The notes under the pieces: model-generated
Databases searched by the model: none
Told to the model about the DNA's origin: nothing
What the model saw: the letters and a program-made list of their open reading frames with translations, nothing else
NCBI GenBank assembly: GCA_947479475.1
Contig: CANJZW010000004.1
Coordinates: 1 to 64,000 of the forward strand
DNA length: 64,000 nucleotides
Direction: 5' to 3'
From: Chthoniobacteraceae bacterium
Lineage (GTDB): Bacteria; Verrucomicrobiota; Verrucomicrobiia; Chthoniobacterales; Chthoniobacteraceae
In this document: positions 51,120 through 60,234 of the stretch, in pieces
How positions within the stretch are numbered: the stretch's first letter is position 1
How the letters are laid out: the number at the start of each line of letters is the position of its first letter
Translations under genes and position numbers: made by a program

Positions 51120-53279
51120 ATGAACCTCAAGAAAAACATCCTCCTCTTTCTCATTCCGCTCCTCCTTTCCGTATCTTCCTTGCATTTCGAGGGCCATGCC
51201 GCCGAGCCCATCACCAACTCCATCGGCATGAAACTCATGCCCATCCAGCCCGGAACGTTCATGATGGGCCAGGAGGGACCGCAGACGGACTATGAAATGA
51301 AAAAACATCCCGAGGAGTCGGACCGAGCGGACTGGGATGAGAAGCCCGTGCACCAGGTGAACATCTCCAGGCCGTTCCACATCGGGGCCACCGAGGTGAC
51401 GGTAGAGCAATATCGGCAATTCGATCCGGAGTATCGCAAAGGCAAGGGCTTGCCCGACGAGGCGGCCAACGGGATCAGTTGGCACAAAGCGGTCGAGTTC
51501 TGCCAATGGCTCTCGAAGAAGGAAGGCAAGGCCTACCGCCTGCCGACCGAGGCGGAGTGGGAGTATGCCTGCCGCGCCGGGACGACGACGGTTTTCAATA
51601 CCGGAGACAAACTGCCGGATGGTTTTCTGACGTGGTTTACGCGGTTTGGATACCCGAAACTGTTCGCCTGGAACTATTACTTTCCGGACGGTAAAGGATC
51701 GCCGGAATACCTGCCTGTTGGTGCGGAGGGGGCGTCTTTGAAATTGGCGGCGGATGGGTTTGTCATTCCCGACGACGTGGCAGCGGCAGCAAAAAAGAAC
51801 CAGCCCTTGCTGCAGGTGGCACAGCGTGCGCCGAATGCGTGGGGCCTTTACGACATGCATGGCAACCTCTCCGAATGGTGCAGTGATTGGTATGGTCCCT
51901 ACGAGGCCGGGGAGCAGACCAATCCGCGCGGACGAAGCGACGGGGACTTCCGTGTCTTCCGCGACGGTCCGCATTCGATGCTTTCAAGACTGGTGCGCAG
52001 CGCGAACCGCGGGGCATGGATTCCGGAATCCAGCGCGAGCATTTTCGGGTTCCGCGTGGTTTTGGGAGAGGAGCCAACAGGAGAGTTGCTCGCAAAGGTG
52101 CCACCACCGAAGCACGCGCGGGATGTGAAGCAGGAAGTGGCCAAGATCGAGATGCAGCCGCAGGACGAGCCGTTTTTCAGCGGCCCGAAGCCCTTTGTCA
52201 AAATCCCGGAAGGATCTGCGGGCCCGCTGTTCTCCGCGCACAACCATAGCCCGGCAATCACAGAATGTCCCAACGGGGACCTGCTTGCCGTTTGGTTCTC
52301 CACAGTCTTGGAAGGGGCCACGGAGCTGTGCAATGCTGCCAGCCGTCTGAGATTTGGCCAAAGCGAGTGGGAGGAGGCTTCGCCCTTCTGGGATGGGCAG
52401 GATATCAACGACCACGCCCCCAAGCTGTGGTGGGATGGAGACCAAACTATCTACCATTTGGCCAATGGCCACTCGGAGAACATCGTTCGCACCTCTACCG
52501 ACAACGGCACCACTTGGTCGAAAGCCCAACCGATCTATCCGCAGGGGGAAACCGGCGCTGGAATGATCCGCACCCGGGAAGGAGCGCTTATCATCACACA
52601 GGATGTCGGGGTGTCTCTGCACAAGAGCAGCGACAACGGCAAGAGCTGGACTTCAGTCGGCGCCCGCCACCCGAATGATGATGTTCGTCCGGGTGGCAAG
52701 GGAAGCCGGCACGCTGGGATTCATGCGCCGGTGGTGGAACTTGCCGATGGGAGGCTCATGACCATCGGCAGGCCACATCCTGCACAGGTCGCCGTGTTCG
52801 GCGGAAAGGCCTTGTTAAGTTTCAGCAGAGATCAGGGCGAGACTTGGACCTATGCTGCCAGCGAGTTTCCGGCTGTCACTTCCGTCCAGCGCCCCGTGAT
52901 GATCCGTCTTCGCGAAGGTCCCATCCTGCTGTGTTCGTTCACCGATCAAGTTCTTGATTTCTACAAAGGCAACCGCAAGGGTATGACATTAAGGAGCAAG
53001 GATGGGGAGTTCACCGGCTACGGTTTGTTTGCGGCTGTGTCGTATGACGAGGGCAAGACTTGGCCGGACCGTCGGCTGATCACCCCTGGCGGCCCGGCGC
53101 GCGAGGTGAGCACCATCAACCGGGGCATGTTCACGATGAGCGACACCATGGCTGAACCCCAAGGCTACCTTGCCGTGACCCAGAGCCGCGACGGGCGCGC
53201 CCAGCTCATCACCAGCAAAAACCATTACGTCTTCAACCTCGCTTGGATCAAACAACTGCCGTCCGCGCCGAAGAAGTGA
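51120..53279 (+). CDS. SUMF1-like/sialidase fusion 3
   Basis: 719 residues; signal peptide ending near 'FEGHAAEP'. SUMF1-like domain ('NSIGMKLMPIQPGTFMMGQ', 'RLPTEAEWEYACRAGTTT', 'GNLSEWCSDWYGPYEAG'), then a sialidase-type propeller with STDNGTTW, SSDNGKSW, SRDQGETW and SYDEGKTW. Subtype B; closely related to the gene at 39960 along its whole length, so the pair is a recent duplication. Again no FGE-type cysteine pair. It follows the GH-like gene by 15 bases. Confidence 0.9.
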   Translation: MNLKKNILLFLIPLLLSVSSLHFEGHAAEPITNSIGMKLMPIQPGTFMMGQEGPQTDYEMKKHPEESDRADWDEKPVHQVNISRPFHIGATEVTVEQYRQFDPEYRKGKGLPDEAANGISWHKAVEFCQWLSKKEGKAYRLPTEAEWEYACRAGTTTVFNTGDKLPDGFLTWFTRFGYPKLFAWNYYFPDGKGSPEYLPVGAEGASLKLAADGFVIPDDVAAAAKKNQPLLQVAQRAPNAWGLYDMHGNLSEWCSDWYGPYEAGEQTNPRGRSDGDFRVFRDGPHSMLSRLVRSANRGAWIPESSASIFGFRVVLGEEPTGELLAKVPPPKHARDVKQEVAKIEMQPQDEPFFSGPKPFVKIPEGSAGPLFSAHNHSPAITECPNGDLLAVWFSTVLEGATELCNAASRLRFGQSEWEEASPFWDGQDINDHAPKLWWDGDQTIYHLANGHSENIVRTSTDNGTTWSKAQPIYPQGETGAGMIRTREGALIITQDVGVSLHKSSDNGKSWTSVGARHPNDDVRPGGKGSRHAGIHAPVVELADGRLMTIGRPHPAQVAVFGGKALLSFSRDQGETWTYAASEFPAVTSVQRPVMIRLREGPILLCSFTDQVLDFYKGNRKGMTLRSKDGEFTGYGLFAAVSYDEGKTWPDRRLITPGGPAREVSTINRGMFTMSDTMAEPQGYLAVTQSRDGRAQLITSKNHYVFNLAWIKQLPSAPKK

Positions 53280-53293
53280 AGCACCACACAGCC

Positions 53294-55420
53294 ATGAAAC
53301 GCGTCCACCTCTTCCTCATCCCTCTCACCCTTTCGGTGTCTTCGGTTTATTCCGTGGGCCAAAGCGCAGCGCCCGTCACCAACTCCATCGGCATGACGCT
53401 CATGGCCATACAACCCGGCACGTTCACGATGGGCCAGGATGGGCCGCCGATGGAAGATTACCTGCGTCAGAAGCGGATCAATCAACTCTACAACGTGAAG
53501 GACCGGATCGACTTCGACGAGAAGCCCGCGCACCAAGTCACGATCACGACGCCGTTTCAAATCGGCGTCACAGAGGTCACCGTGGCGCAGTTTCGACAGT
53601 TTGATTCCGAGTTCAAAAAGAACGAGTCTAAGTCGAGGCCCGCGGATGAGGATGCGGCCAGCGGCGTGACTTGGGATAAGGCGGTGGCCTTTTGCGAGTG
53701 GCTCTCGAAGAGGGAAGGCAAGACGTATCGTCTGCCGACGGAGGCGGAGTGGGAGTATGCTTGCCGCGCGGGCACGGCGACGCTCTTCAATACCGGTGAC
53801 GATTTGCCGGATGGTCATCAGAAGTGGTTCGGCGAGGATAACTTTCGCGGTGCCTATTTTCCGCCGGGACCGATGCCGCGCGAGTATGACTGGCGGAATG
53901 CCGGGAAGCCTGCGGCGAGCTTGAAGCAGGGGGAAATCATCGGTCTGATCCACCCCACAGAGGAACTTCGGGCAGGTGGCATGGGTTCCTTGCGCGTGGC
54001 GCAGAAGAAGCCGAATGCCTGGGGCCTGCATGACATGCACGGCAACGTGGCCGAGTGGTGCAGCGACTGGTATGGGCCGTATGAGAGCGGCGCGCAGACG
54101 GACCCGCTGGGCCGTGCGGATGGCGACTGCCGCGTCTTTCGTGGCGGGTTTCATTCGTCGATGATCCGCTTCCTGCGCTCCGCTAATCGCGGCTCGTGGG
54201 TGACGAACTCCGCTAGCGAGCGCATCGGCTTCCGCGTGGTGCAGGGAGAGCGTCCGAAGGGAAAGCTCCTGCCCATAGCCGCGCCGCCGCTCAACGCGAA
54301 GAACTTGAGCCAGACCGTGCCAAGCATCACGCCACAGCCAGCGGATGCGACCTTCTTTGAAGGTCCGAAGCCCTTCGTGCGCATCCCCGAGGGCGCCGTC
54401 GGCCCCGTGTTCATCAGCCAAAATCACAGCCCGTCCATCACCGAGTGCCCGAATGGCGATTTGCTCGCCGTTTGGTTCTCCACCATCGGCGAAACCGATC
54501 TCACCACGTCCAACGCCGGCTCGCGATTGCGCTTCAGTGCCAAGGAATGGGAACCCGCCTCGCCGTTCTGGGATGCGCAGGACGTGAATGATCACGCGCC
54601 CAAGGTCTGGTGGGATGGCGACAAGACGATCTATCATTTCGTCGAAGCCCGTCAGCATGGCGACAATCTCGTGCGCCGCTCCACCGACAGCGGCGTCACC
54701 TGGAGCAAGGCCGAGGTGCTGCGTCCGCGTGGAGAGTCGGCGGGCAATCCCATCCGCACCAAGGACGGCGTGATTGCGATGTCGTATGACAATTCCTCGC
54801 TCGTCATCAGCCGCGACAACGGCCGGACCTGGCAATCGCGTGGTCGCGATCTCCGAGGCAACGATGACGTTCGCCCCGGCAACAGCGGCCCGTGCATCGC
54901 GGGCATCCATGCGCCCATCGTGGAACTCGCCGACGGACGCCTCATGGCCTTCGGCCGTTTGTCGCCCAAAAATCTCAACCAAAAGCTCTTCAAGCTCAAG
55001 ATGCCCGCCAGCTACTCCACCGATCTTGGCGAAACGTGGCATTGGGAGATCAGTGAGTTCCCCGTCGTGAGCAATGTGCAAAGGCCCGCCATGCTGCGGC
55101 TCAAGGAAGGCCCCATCGTGCTGTGTTCCTTCACCGATCAGTGGCGGACCTCCTTCAAAGAGCGCCAAGGCATGACCTTCAAATCCACCACCGGCTCCTA
55201 CACGGGCTACGGCCTCTACGCCGCCGTCAGCTACGACGAAGGCAAGACCTGGCCCGACCGCCGCCTGCTCGCACCCACGGGAAAAAACACCGCCGACGGG
55301 TATGGCTACCTCGCGATCACGCAGACCCGCGACGGTCGCATTCAGCTCGTCACCAGCAAGGACCACTACGCCTTCAACCTCGCTTGGATCAAGCAACTGC
55401 CGTCTGCGCCGAAGAAGTGA
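53294..55420 (+). CDS. SUMF1-like/sialidase fusion 4
   Basis: 708 residues from the ATG at 53294 (a longer frame starts in the previous gene and is rejected). Subtype A: shares 'DRIDFDEKPAH' and 'YFPPGPMPREYDWR' with the frameshifted gene at 37740. SUMF1-like domain ~25-320, sialidase-type propeller ~355-705 with STDSGVTW, SRDNGRTW, STDLGETW and SYDEGKTW. 'RVFRGGFHSSMIRFLRSANR' covers the place of the FGE cysteines and has none. It ends 7 bases before the esterase gene, which supports joint action on acetylated glycans. It is the intact reference for the broken paralogue. Confidence 0.9.
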   Translation: MKRVHLFLIPLTLSVSSVYSVGQSAAPVTNSIGMTLMAIQPGTFTMGQDGPPMEDYLRQKRINQLYNVKDRIDFDEKPAHQVTITTPFQIGVTEVTVAQFRQFDSEFKKNESKSRPADEDAASGVTWDKAVAFCEWLSKREGKTYRLPTEAEWEYACRAGTATLFNTGDDLPDGHQKWFGEDNFRGAYFPPGPMPREYDWRNAGKPAASLKQGEIIGLIHPTEELRAGGMGSLRVAQKKPNAWGLHDMHGNVAEWCSDWYGPYESGAQTDPLGRADGDCRVFRGGFHSSMIRFLRSANRGSWVTNSASERIGFRVVQGERPKGKLLPIAAPPLNAKNLSQTVPSITPQPADATFFEGPKPFVRIPEGAVGPVFISQNHSPSITECPNGDLLAVWFSTIGETDLTTSNAGSRLRFSAKEWEPASPFWDAQDVNDHAPKVWWDGDKTIYHFVEARQHGDNLVRRSTDSGVTWSKAEVLRPRGESAGNPIRTKDGVIAMSYDNSSLVISRDNGRTWQSRGRDLRGNDDVRPGNSGPCIAGIHAPIVELADGRLMAFGRLSPKNLNQKLFKLKMPASYSTDLGETWHWEISEFPVVSNVQRPAMLRLKEGPIVLCSFTDQWRTSFKERQGMTFKSTTGSYTGYGLYAAVSYDEGKTWPDRRLLAPTGKNTADGYGYLAITQTRDGRIQLVTSKDHYAFNLAWIKQLPSAPKK

Positions 55421-55427
55421 ATAAACT

Positions 55428-57698
55428 ATGAAATACACACTCCTCACCGCCCTGCTGGGCTTAAGTCTGACTGCGCACCAATCCGCCTTGGCGGAAATTG
55501 CAGTGAAGAGCGGTGACAAGATTGCCTTCCTGGGAGATTCCATCACCCAGGAAGGCTGGGACACCTCGATGGGCTACGTGAACCTTGTCATCGCGGGGCT
55601 GGAGGCCAACGGGGTAAAGGCGGAGGCTGTGCCCGCCGGCGTCAGAGGCCACAAGTCCGATCAGATGCTGGCCCGGCTTGAGAAGGACGTGCTTCGCAAA
55701 CAACCCAGTTGGATGACGCTGAGTTGCGGCGTCAATGACGTGTGGCACGGTGCTGCCGGCGTGCCGCTGGACGATGAGATGGCGAAGAATGGCACCGACA
55801 AGGAAGACGTGGCAGCACGCGGAACTTTCAACAAGAACATCTCCGCCATCATTGGCCGCGCGTCCGCTGCCGGCGTGAAGCCGGTGATCCTGACGACGAC
55901 CGTCATCAATGAGAATCCCGGAAGCCTGGAGAACGCACGGCTCGCGCCTTACAACGAATTCCTCCGCCAGCTTGCGAAGGAACGGAAGCTGCCGCTGGCC
56001 GATTTGAACACGGTGTTCCAGGAGCGCATCAAGGCGGAGAACAAGCCCAACGAAAAAGTGCTGACCAGCGATGGGGTGCACATGAACGTGGCGGGCAACA
56101 AGCTGATGGCGATCGGTATTTTGAAGGCACTCGGTTTGAGCGAGGCCGAGATTGAAAAAGCGAAAGCCGCCTGGGTGCGGATTCAAGCGGAGGCCACTGC
56201 GCTGCACACCGCCGAGTTGAAATTGGCGACGCCGTTCTCGGATCACATGGTGCTTCAGCGCGAGAAGCCGGTCGCGGTGTGGGGATGGGCGGATGCAGGT
56301 GAGACGGTGACTGTTTCCTTCGCCGGCCAATCGAAGTCCGCCACGGCGGGCACCGATGGCAAATGGTCCCTCAGGCTGGATGCGCTCGCTGCGAGTGCTG
56401 AGTCTCGGACGGTCGTCGTTACGGGGAAGGAGGGGCACAAGGTCGAGGTTAAGGATGTGCTTGTGGGTGAGGTGTGGCTCGGCTCGGGCCAATCGAACAT
56501 GGAGTTTCCTGTTGCGGGTTGTTACCACTTCGATGTCGAGAGAGCCGCCGCGAAGTATCCGCTCATCCGCCACTACCGCGAAAGCTCAGGACCCTCCGAC
56601 ACACCGCAGGCTGAGGGCAAAGGCGCGTGGCTGCTCTGCGCGCCGCACACGGTCGGTGGCTTCTCTGCCGTGCTGTATTTCTTTGGTCTCGAGATTCATA
56701 AAGAAGTCGGCGTGCCCGTCGGCCTAATCAATACTTCTCTCGGCGGCACGCCCATCAAATCCTGGGTGGCTGCCGAGGTGCAGTCCTCCGATACTGAAAC
56801 GAAGGCGAACTACGACACGCAGCACGAGGCACACCTGAAGTTCGATCCTGCGCAGGCTTCCGCTTTGCATCAAAAGCAGCTCGCCATCTGGAAAGCCGCT
56901 TCCGAACAGGCGAAAGCCAATGGCACGCCCTTCGTCGTGGCGGAACCAAGCGATCCGGTGGTGATCTGGAAACGCAAAGGCGGCCCGAGCGGCCTCTTCA
57001 ATGGCAAGGTCCTCAACCTCATGCCCTACACCCTGCGCGGCATGTTGTGGTATCAAGGCGAACGCAATGTCGGCAATCCCGGCCTCTACGACAAGCAGCT
57101 CACGCAGCTCGTCACCAGTTGGCGCTCGCTCTGGAGCGATGAACTACCCTTCGCGTGGGTGCAGTTGCCAAACTTCACCTGGCCCTCGGGCGGTGAAGGC
57201 TTGCCGCGTATGCGCGAATCCATGCTGAAGACACTCGCCCTGCCAAAGACAGGCATGGCAATCACCATCGACATCGGTGATGCGAAGGACATCCATCCGA
57301 AGAACAAGCAAGACGTCGGCAAGCGCCTCTCCTTCTGGGCTCTCGGTACCGTCTATGGCAAAAACGTCCCCGCCATTAGCGGCCCGCTCCCCGCAGGCTC
57401 GATGATCAGCGGCAACGCCATCACTGTGGACTTTAAGCATGCCAATGGCGGCCTCAAATCCATCAAAGACGGCCCTCTCACCGGCTTCCAAATCGCTGCG
57501 GCTGATCAGCAATGGAAACCCGCTGAAGCCAAGATCGTCGGTGAGACCGTTGTCGCTAGCAGCCCCGAAGTCCCCCAGCCTGTGGCCGTTCGTTACGCCT
57601 GGAAAGACTGCCCCGACTACAGCCTCGCGAATGGCGCTGGCCTGCCCGCTTCGCCCTTCCGCACCGATGACTGGCCTGTGCCTGCGGTGAAGAAGTGA
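55428..57698 (+). CDS. Two-domain SGNH esterase / sialate O-acetylesterase-type protein
   Basis: 756 residues, secreted. Residues ~25-240: a GDSL/SGNH hydrolase with block I 'IAFLGDSITQEGW', 'SCGVNDVW' and the Asp-x-x-His block 'SDGVHMNVAGN'. Residues ~260-750: sialate O-acetylesterase-type domain, with a small beta insertion ('SDHMVLQREKPVAVWGWADA'), nucleophile block 'VWLGSGQSNMEFPV', 'GLINTSLGGTPIKSW' and 'LWYQGERNVG'. Two esterase active sites in one chain would remove acyl groups from sugars and prepare them for the sialidase-type enzymes next door. Confidence 0.9.
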   Translation: MKYTLLTALLGLSLTAHQSALAEIAVKSGDKIAFLGDSITQEGWDTSMGYVNLVIAGLEANGVKAEAVPAGVRGHKSDQMLARLEKDVLRKQPSWMTLSCGVNDVWHGAAGVPLDDEMAKNGTDKEDVAARGTFNKNISAIIGRASAAGVKPVILTTTVINENPGSLENARLAPYNEFLRQLAKERKLPLADLNTVFQERIKAENKPNEKVLTSDGVHMNVAGNKLMAIGILKALGLSEAEIEKAKAAWVRIQAEATALHTAELKLATPFSDHMVLQREKPVAVWGWADAGETVTVSFAGQSKSATAGTDGKWSLRLDALAASAESRTVVVTGKEGHKVEVKDVLVGEVWLGSGQSNMEFPVAGCYHFDVERAAAKYPLIRHYRESSGPSDTPQAEGKGAWLLCAPHTVGGFSAVLYFFGLEIHKEVGVPVGLINTSLGGTPIKSWVAAEVQSSDTETKANYDTQHEAHLKFDPAQASALHQKQLAIWKAASEQAKANGTPFVVAEPSDPVVIWKRKGGPSGLFNGKVLNLMPYTLRGMLWYQGERNVGNPGLYDKQLTQLVTSWRSLWSDELPFAWVQLPNFTWPSGGEGLPRMRESMLKTLALPKTGMAITIDIGDAKDIHPKNKQDVGKRLSFWALGTVYGKNVPAISGPLPAGSMISGNAITVDFKHANGGLKSIKDGPLTGFQIAAADQQWKPAEAKIVGETVVASSPEVPQPVAVRYAWKDCPDYSLANGAGLPASPFRTDDWPVPAVKK

Positions 57699-57721
57699 GG
57701 CCCAAGATGAACTGAGACCCA

Positions 57722-59317
57722 ATGCAAACCAGACTCATTCTCCTCCTCACCGCCAGGCTACTCGGGCCACTGGCTGCGCTCCACGCCGACGACGCTCCAG
57801 CGCGGCAAACGCCGTGGCATCTCGGTCCGCCGAAAACGGAGCATGCGGTGAGCAACCGCGCTCTAACTATGGCCCCAAGCGTCACGGTCGCAGCGAAAGG
57901 GCGGCTGTGGGCGACCTTTTACGCTGGCGTGACGCCGAGCGAGGACGCGAACAACTACGTCGTGCTCTCCACCAGCGGCGATAACGGCACGACATGGACC
58001 GAGATGCTTACCGTGGATCCCGATGCAGGCCGGCCGGTGCGGGCGTTCGATCCCGAGGTGTGGGTGTCGCGGGATGGCCGCTTGTTCCTCTTTTGGGCGC
58101 AAAGCAGACCCTCTGTGAAACCGGAACTGTGGTGCGCGGAAACTGCCCAGCCCGATGCCGCGCAGCCCAAGTGGTCGCAACCGCGCCGCATCAGCGAAGG
58201 GGTGATGATGTGCAAGCCACTCGTGCTTTCCTCCGGCGAATGGGGACTGCCGATCAGCCAATGGGGGAGCAACGGCTGGAGTGATGGGGACCACAGTGCG
58301 CAACTCGTCGTCTCCACCGATGCTGGCAAGACCTGGACCCTGCGCGGCAGTTGCAATGCGCCAAAGGACGCGCGTGAAGCCGACGAACACATGTTTGTCG
58401 AGCGCACCGACGGCTCCCTCTGGCTGCTCGTCCGCACCCGCTACGGCATCGGCGAAAGCGTCTCCACCGACCGCGGCAAGACCTGGCCGGATCTGACGTC
58501 CTCGGGCATTGAGCACCCGACCTCGCGCTTTTTCGTTCGCAGGCTCGTGTCGGGCAATCTGCTGCTCGTGAAGCACGGCCCGCTCGACCAGCGGATCGGT
58601 CGTTCGCATCTCACGGCCTACTTTTCCAAAGACGATGGCAAGACCTGGAGCGGCGGTCTCCTGCTTGATGAACGCGCGGGCGTGTCCTATCCCGATGGCC
58701 AGCAGACGCCGGACGGTCTCATCCGCATCATTTACGACTACAATCGCGTCACCGACCGCAACATCCTGATGGCGGTCTTTCGCGAAGAAGATGTGGCCGG
58801 AGGCAAGGACGTGAGCGGCGCGGTGAAGCTGCGTCAGCTCGTCAGCAAGGGCAACGGCGGCCAGGAGAAACCAAAGCCCTCCAAAGCTCCCGTCCGCGCC
58901 AACGCCGATGGCAAACCGATGCGCACCACCAAGCCATGCACACTCACCAGCACCGATGCCAAACCGCAGCCGCTCATCTCCGGCGCGAAACTCTTTACGG
59001 ACCGCGCCTACGTCGCTGCCGAACTGCCCTTCGCCCTCAAGAACGCGCACGTCCTCCCCGTCGCGATGAATGGCAAGAAGACGCTCAAGAGCGAACGCCC
59101 CGGCACCGTCTTCTTCCTCACCCCCGCGCTCGACCGCAGCCGCGATAGCACCGCGCAAGCGTTGATCGACCAAGGCTTCGAGAAAGTCGCCCTGCCTGAG
59201 ATCCCGCTCTTCATTCCTGAAATGGCCGCGAACTACTCCACGCTCTTCCAAAAGGACTGCGCCGCTGGCGAAACCATCCTCATCGGCAAATGGGCCGTGC
59301 CCGTGATCCTTCCATAA
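57722..59317 (+). CDS. Secreted sialidase-type (BNR) protein, single domain
   Basis: 531 residues with a signal peptide ending near 'AALHADDAP'. Sialidase-type propeller with Asp-boxes STSGDNGTTW, STDAGKTW, STDRGKTW and SKDDGKTW. No SUMF1-like domain. From about residue 385 a separate C-terminal segment follows that I do not recognise ('LISGAKLFTDRAYVAAEL'). It is the last secreted enzyme before the cytoplasmic quartet, 11 bases upstream of the lyase gene. Sialidase activity itself is not proven; BNR propellers also include other glycosidases and lyases. Confidence 0.82.
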   Translation: MQTRLILLLTARLLGPLAALHADDAPARQTPWHLGPPKTEHAVSNRALTMAPSVTVAAKGRLWATFYAGVTPSEDANNYVVLSTSGDNGTTWTEMLTVDPDAGRPVRAFDPEVWVSRDGRLFLFWAQSRPSVKPELWCAETAQPDAAQPKWSQPRRISEGVMMCKPLVLSSGEWGLPISQWGSNGWSDGDHSAQLVVSTDAGKTWTLRGSCNAPKDAREADEHMFVERTDGSLWLLVRTRYGIGESVSTDRGKTWPDLTSSGIEHPTSRFFVRRLVSGNLLLVKHGPLDQRIGRSHLTAYFSKDDGKTWSGGLLLDERAGVSYPDGQQTPDGLIRIIYDYNRVTDRNILMAVFREEDVAGGKDVSGAVKLRQLVSKGNGGQEKPKPSKAPVRANADGKPMRTTKPCTLTSTDAKPQPLISGAKLFTDRAYVAAELPFALKNAHVLPVAMNGKKTLKSERPGTVFFLTPALDRSRDSTAQALIDQGFEKVALPEIPLFIPEMAANYSTLFQKDCAAGETILIGKWAVPVILP

Positions 59318-59328
59318 TCCCCACCACC

Positions 59329-60234
59329 ATGAACACCACACAAACATTGAAGACACTGCTCGCCGGAGAAAACCTCGTGATGGCTCCGGGCGCGGCGGAT
59401 GCGCTGACGGCGCGATTGATCGAGTGCGCGGGGTTTCCGGCGGTTTACATGACGGGCTTCGGTGCGACGGCGAGTCTGACAGGATGTCCTGATGTCGGGA
59501 TTTTGACGCAGACGGAGATGACGACTCATGCGCGGAACATGGTTCGTGCGGTGAAGCTGCCGGTGATCGCGGATGCGGATACGGGCTACGGTGGACCGGC
59601 GAACATCGAGCGCACGGTGCGCGAGTATTTGCAAGCGGGTGTGGCGGCGATGCACCTTGAGGATCAGGCGGCGCCAAAACGTTGCGGGCACATGGCGGGC
59701 ATCAAGCTGGTCTCGGTGGAGGAGATGACGGAGCGTCTGAAAGGGGCCATCGAGGCGCGGGGCGATGCGGATATGCTCATCATCGGGCGCACGGATGCGC
59801 TGGCGGCGGCGGGTCGCGCTGAGGCGATTCGCCGGGCTTTATGCTACCGCGAGGCGGGTGTGGATCTGGTCTTCGTGGATGCGATGAAGACCATCGCGGA
59901 TGCGGAGGCAGTGGCTCGCGAAGTGCCGGGGCCGCTGATGATCAGCATCGTGGAGGGCCACGAGACGACACGCCTGCTGCCGCAGGATTTGAAGCGCCTG
60001 GGCTACTCGCTCGCGCTGTATCCGCTCTCGGCGCTATTCGCCGCCACGCGAGCGGTGAGCGAGGTTTTGCAGGGCTTGCGGCGCCATGGATCCACGCTCG
60101 CCGATGCAGGCCGCATGGCGACTTACGCTGAGTTTTCCGAGGTGGTGCGCCTCGAACATTTCCGCTCGCTCGATGGCCGCTTCGGCGTGGTCGATTCCTC
60201 CCAACTCAATCCAAACCCAACCAACAACGCATGA
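59329..60234 (+). CDS. Isocitrate lyase/PEP mutase-superfamily lyase
   Basis: 301 residues from the ATG at 59329. Family markers: 'YMTGFGATASLTGCPD', the metal site 'VIADADTGYGG', 'MHLEDQAAPKRCGHM' with the KRCGH loop of isocitrate and 2-methylisocitrate lyases (Cys as general acid), and 'LIIGRTDAL'. Enzymes of this group cleave or decarboxylate C-C bonds next to carboxylates. It starts a set of four genes joined by 4-base overlaps with a dehydrogenase, transporter and kinase, so its substrate is probably a carboxylated sugar breakdown product, not a propionate-cycle acid. No citrate-synthase or dehydratase gene is near. Confidence 0.88.
   Translation: MNTTQTLKTLLAGENLVMAPGAADALTARLIECAGFPAVYMTGFGATASLTGCPDVGILTQTEMTTHARNMVRAVKLPVIADADTGYGGPANIERTVREYLQAGVAAMHLEDQAAPKRCGHMAGIKLVSVEEMTERLKGAIEARGDADMLIIGRTDALAAAGRAEAIRRALCYREAGVDLVFVDAMKTIADAEAVAREVPGPLMISIVEGHETTRLLPQDLKRLGYSLALYPLSALFAATRAVSEVLQGLRRHGSTLADAGRMATYAEFSEVVRLEHFRSLDGRFGVVDSSQLNPNPTNNA

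Noticed and set aside
53225-55564. 779-codon open frame on the minus strand
   Set aside because: It is antisense to the SUMF1-like/sialidase fusion at 53294-55420. High-GC third positions of the real gene remove stops on the other strand; the product has no domain.
57863-59677. 604-codon open frame on the minus strand
   Set aside because: Antisense to the sialidase-type gene and the lyase gene, both with clear motifs; the composition is Arg/Ala/Gly-rich shadow sequence.
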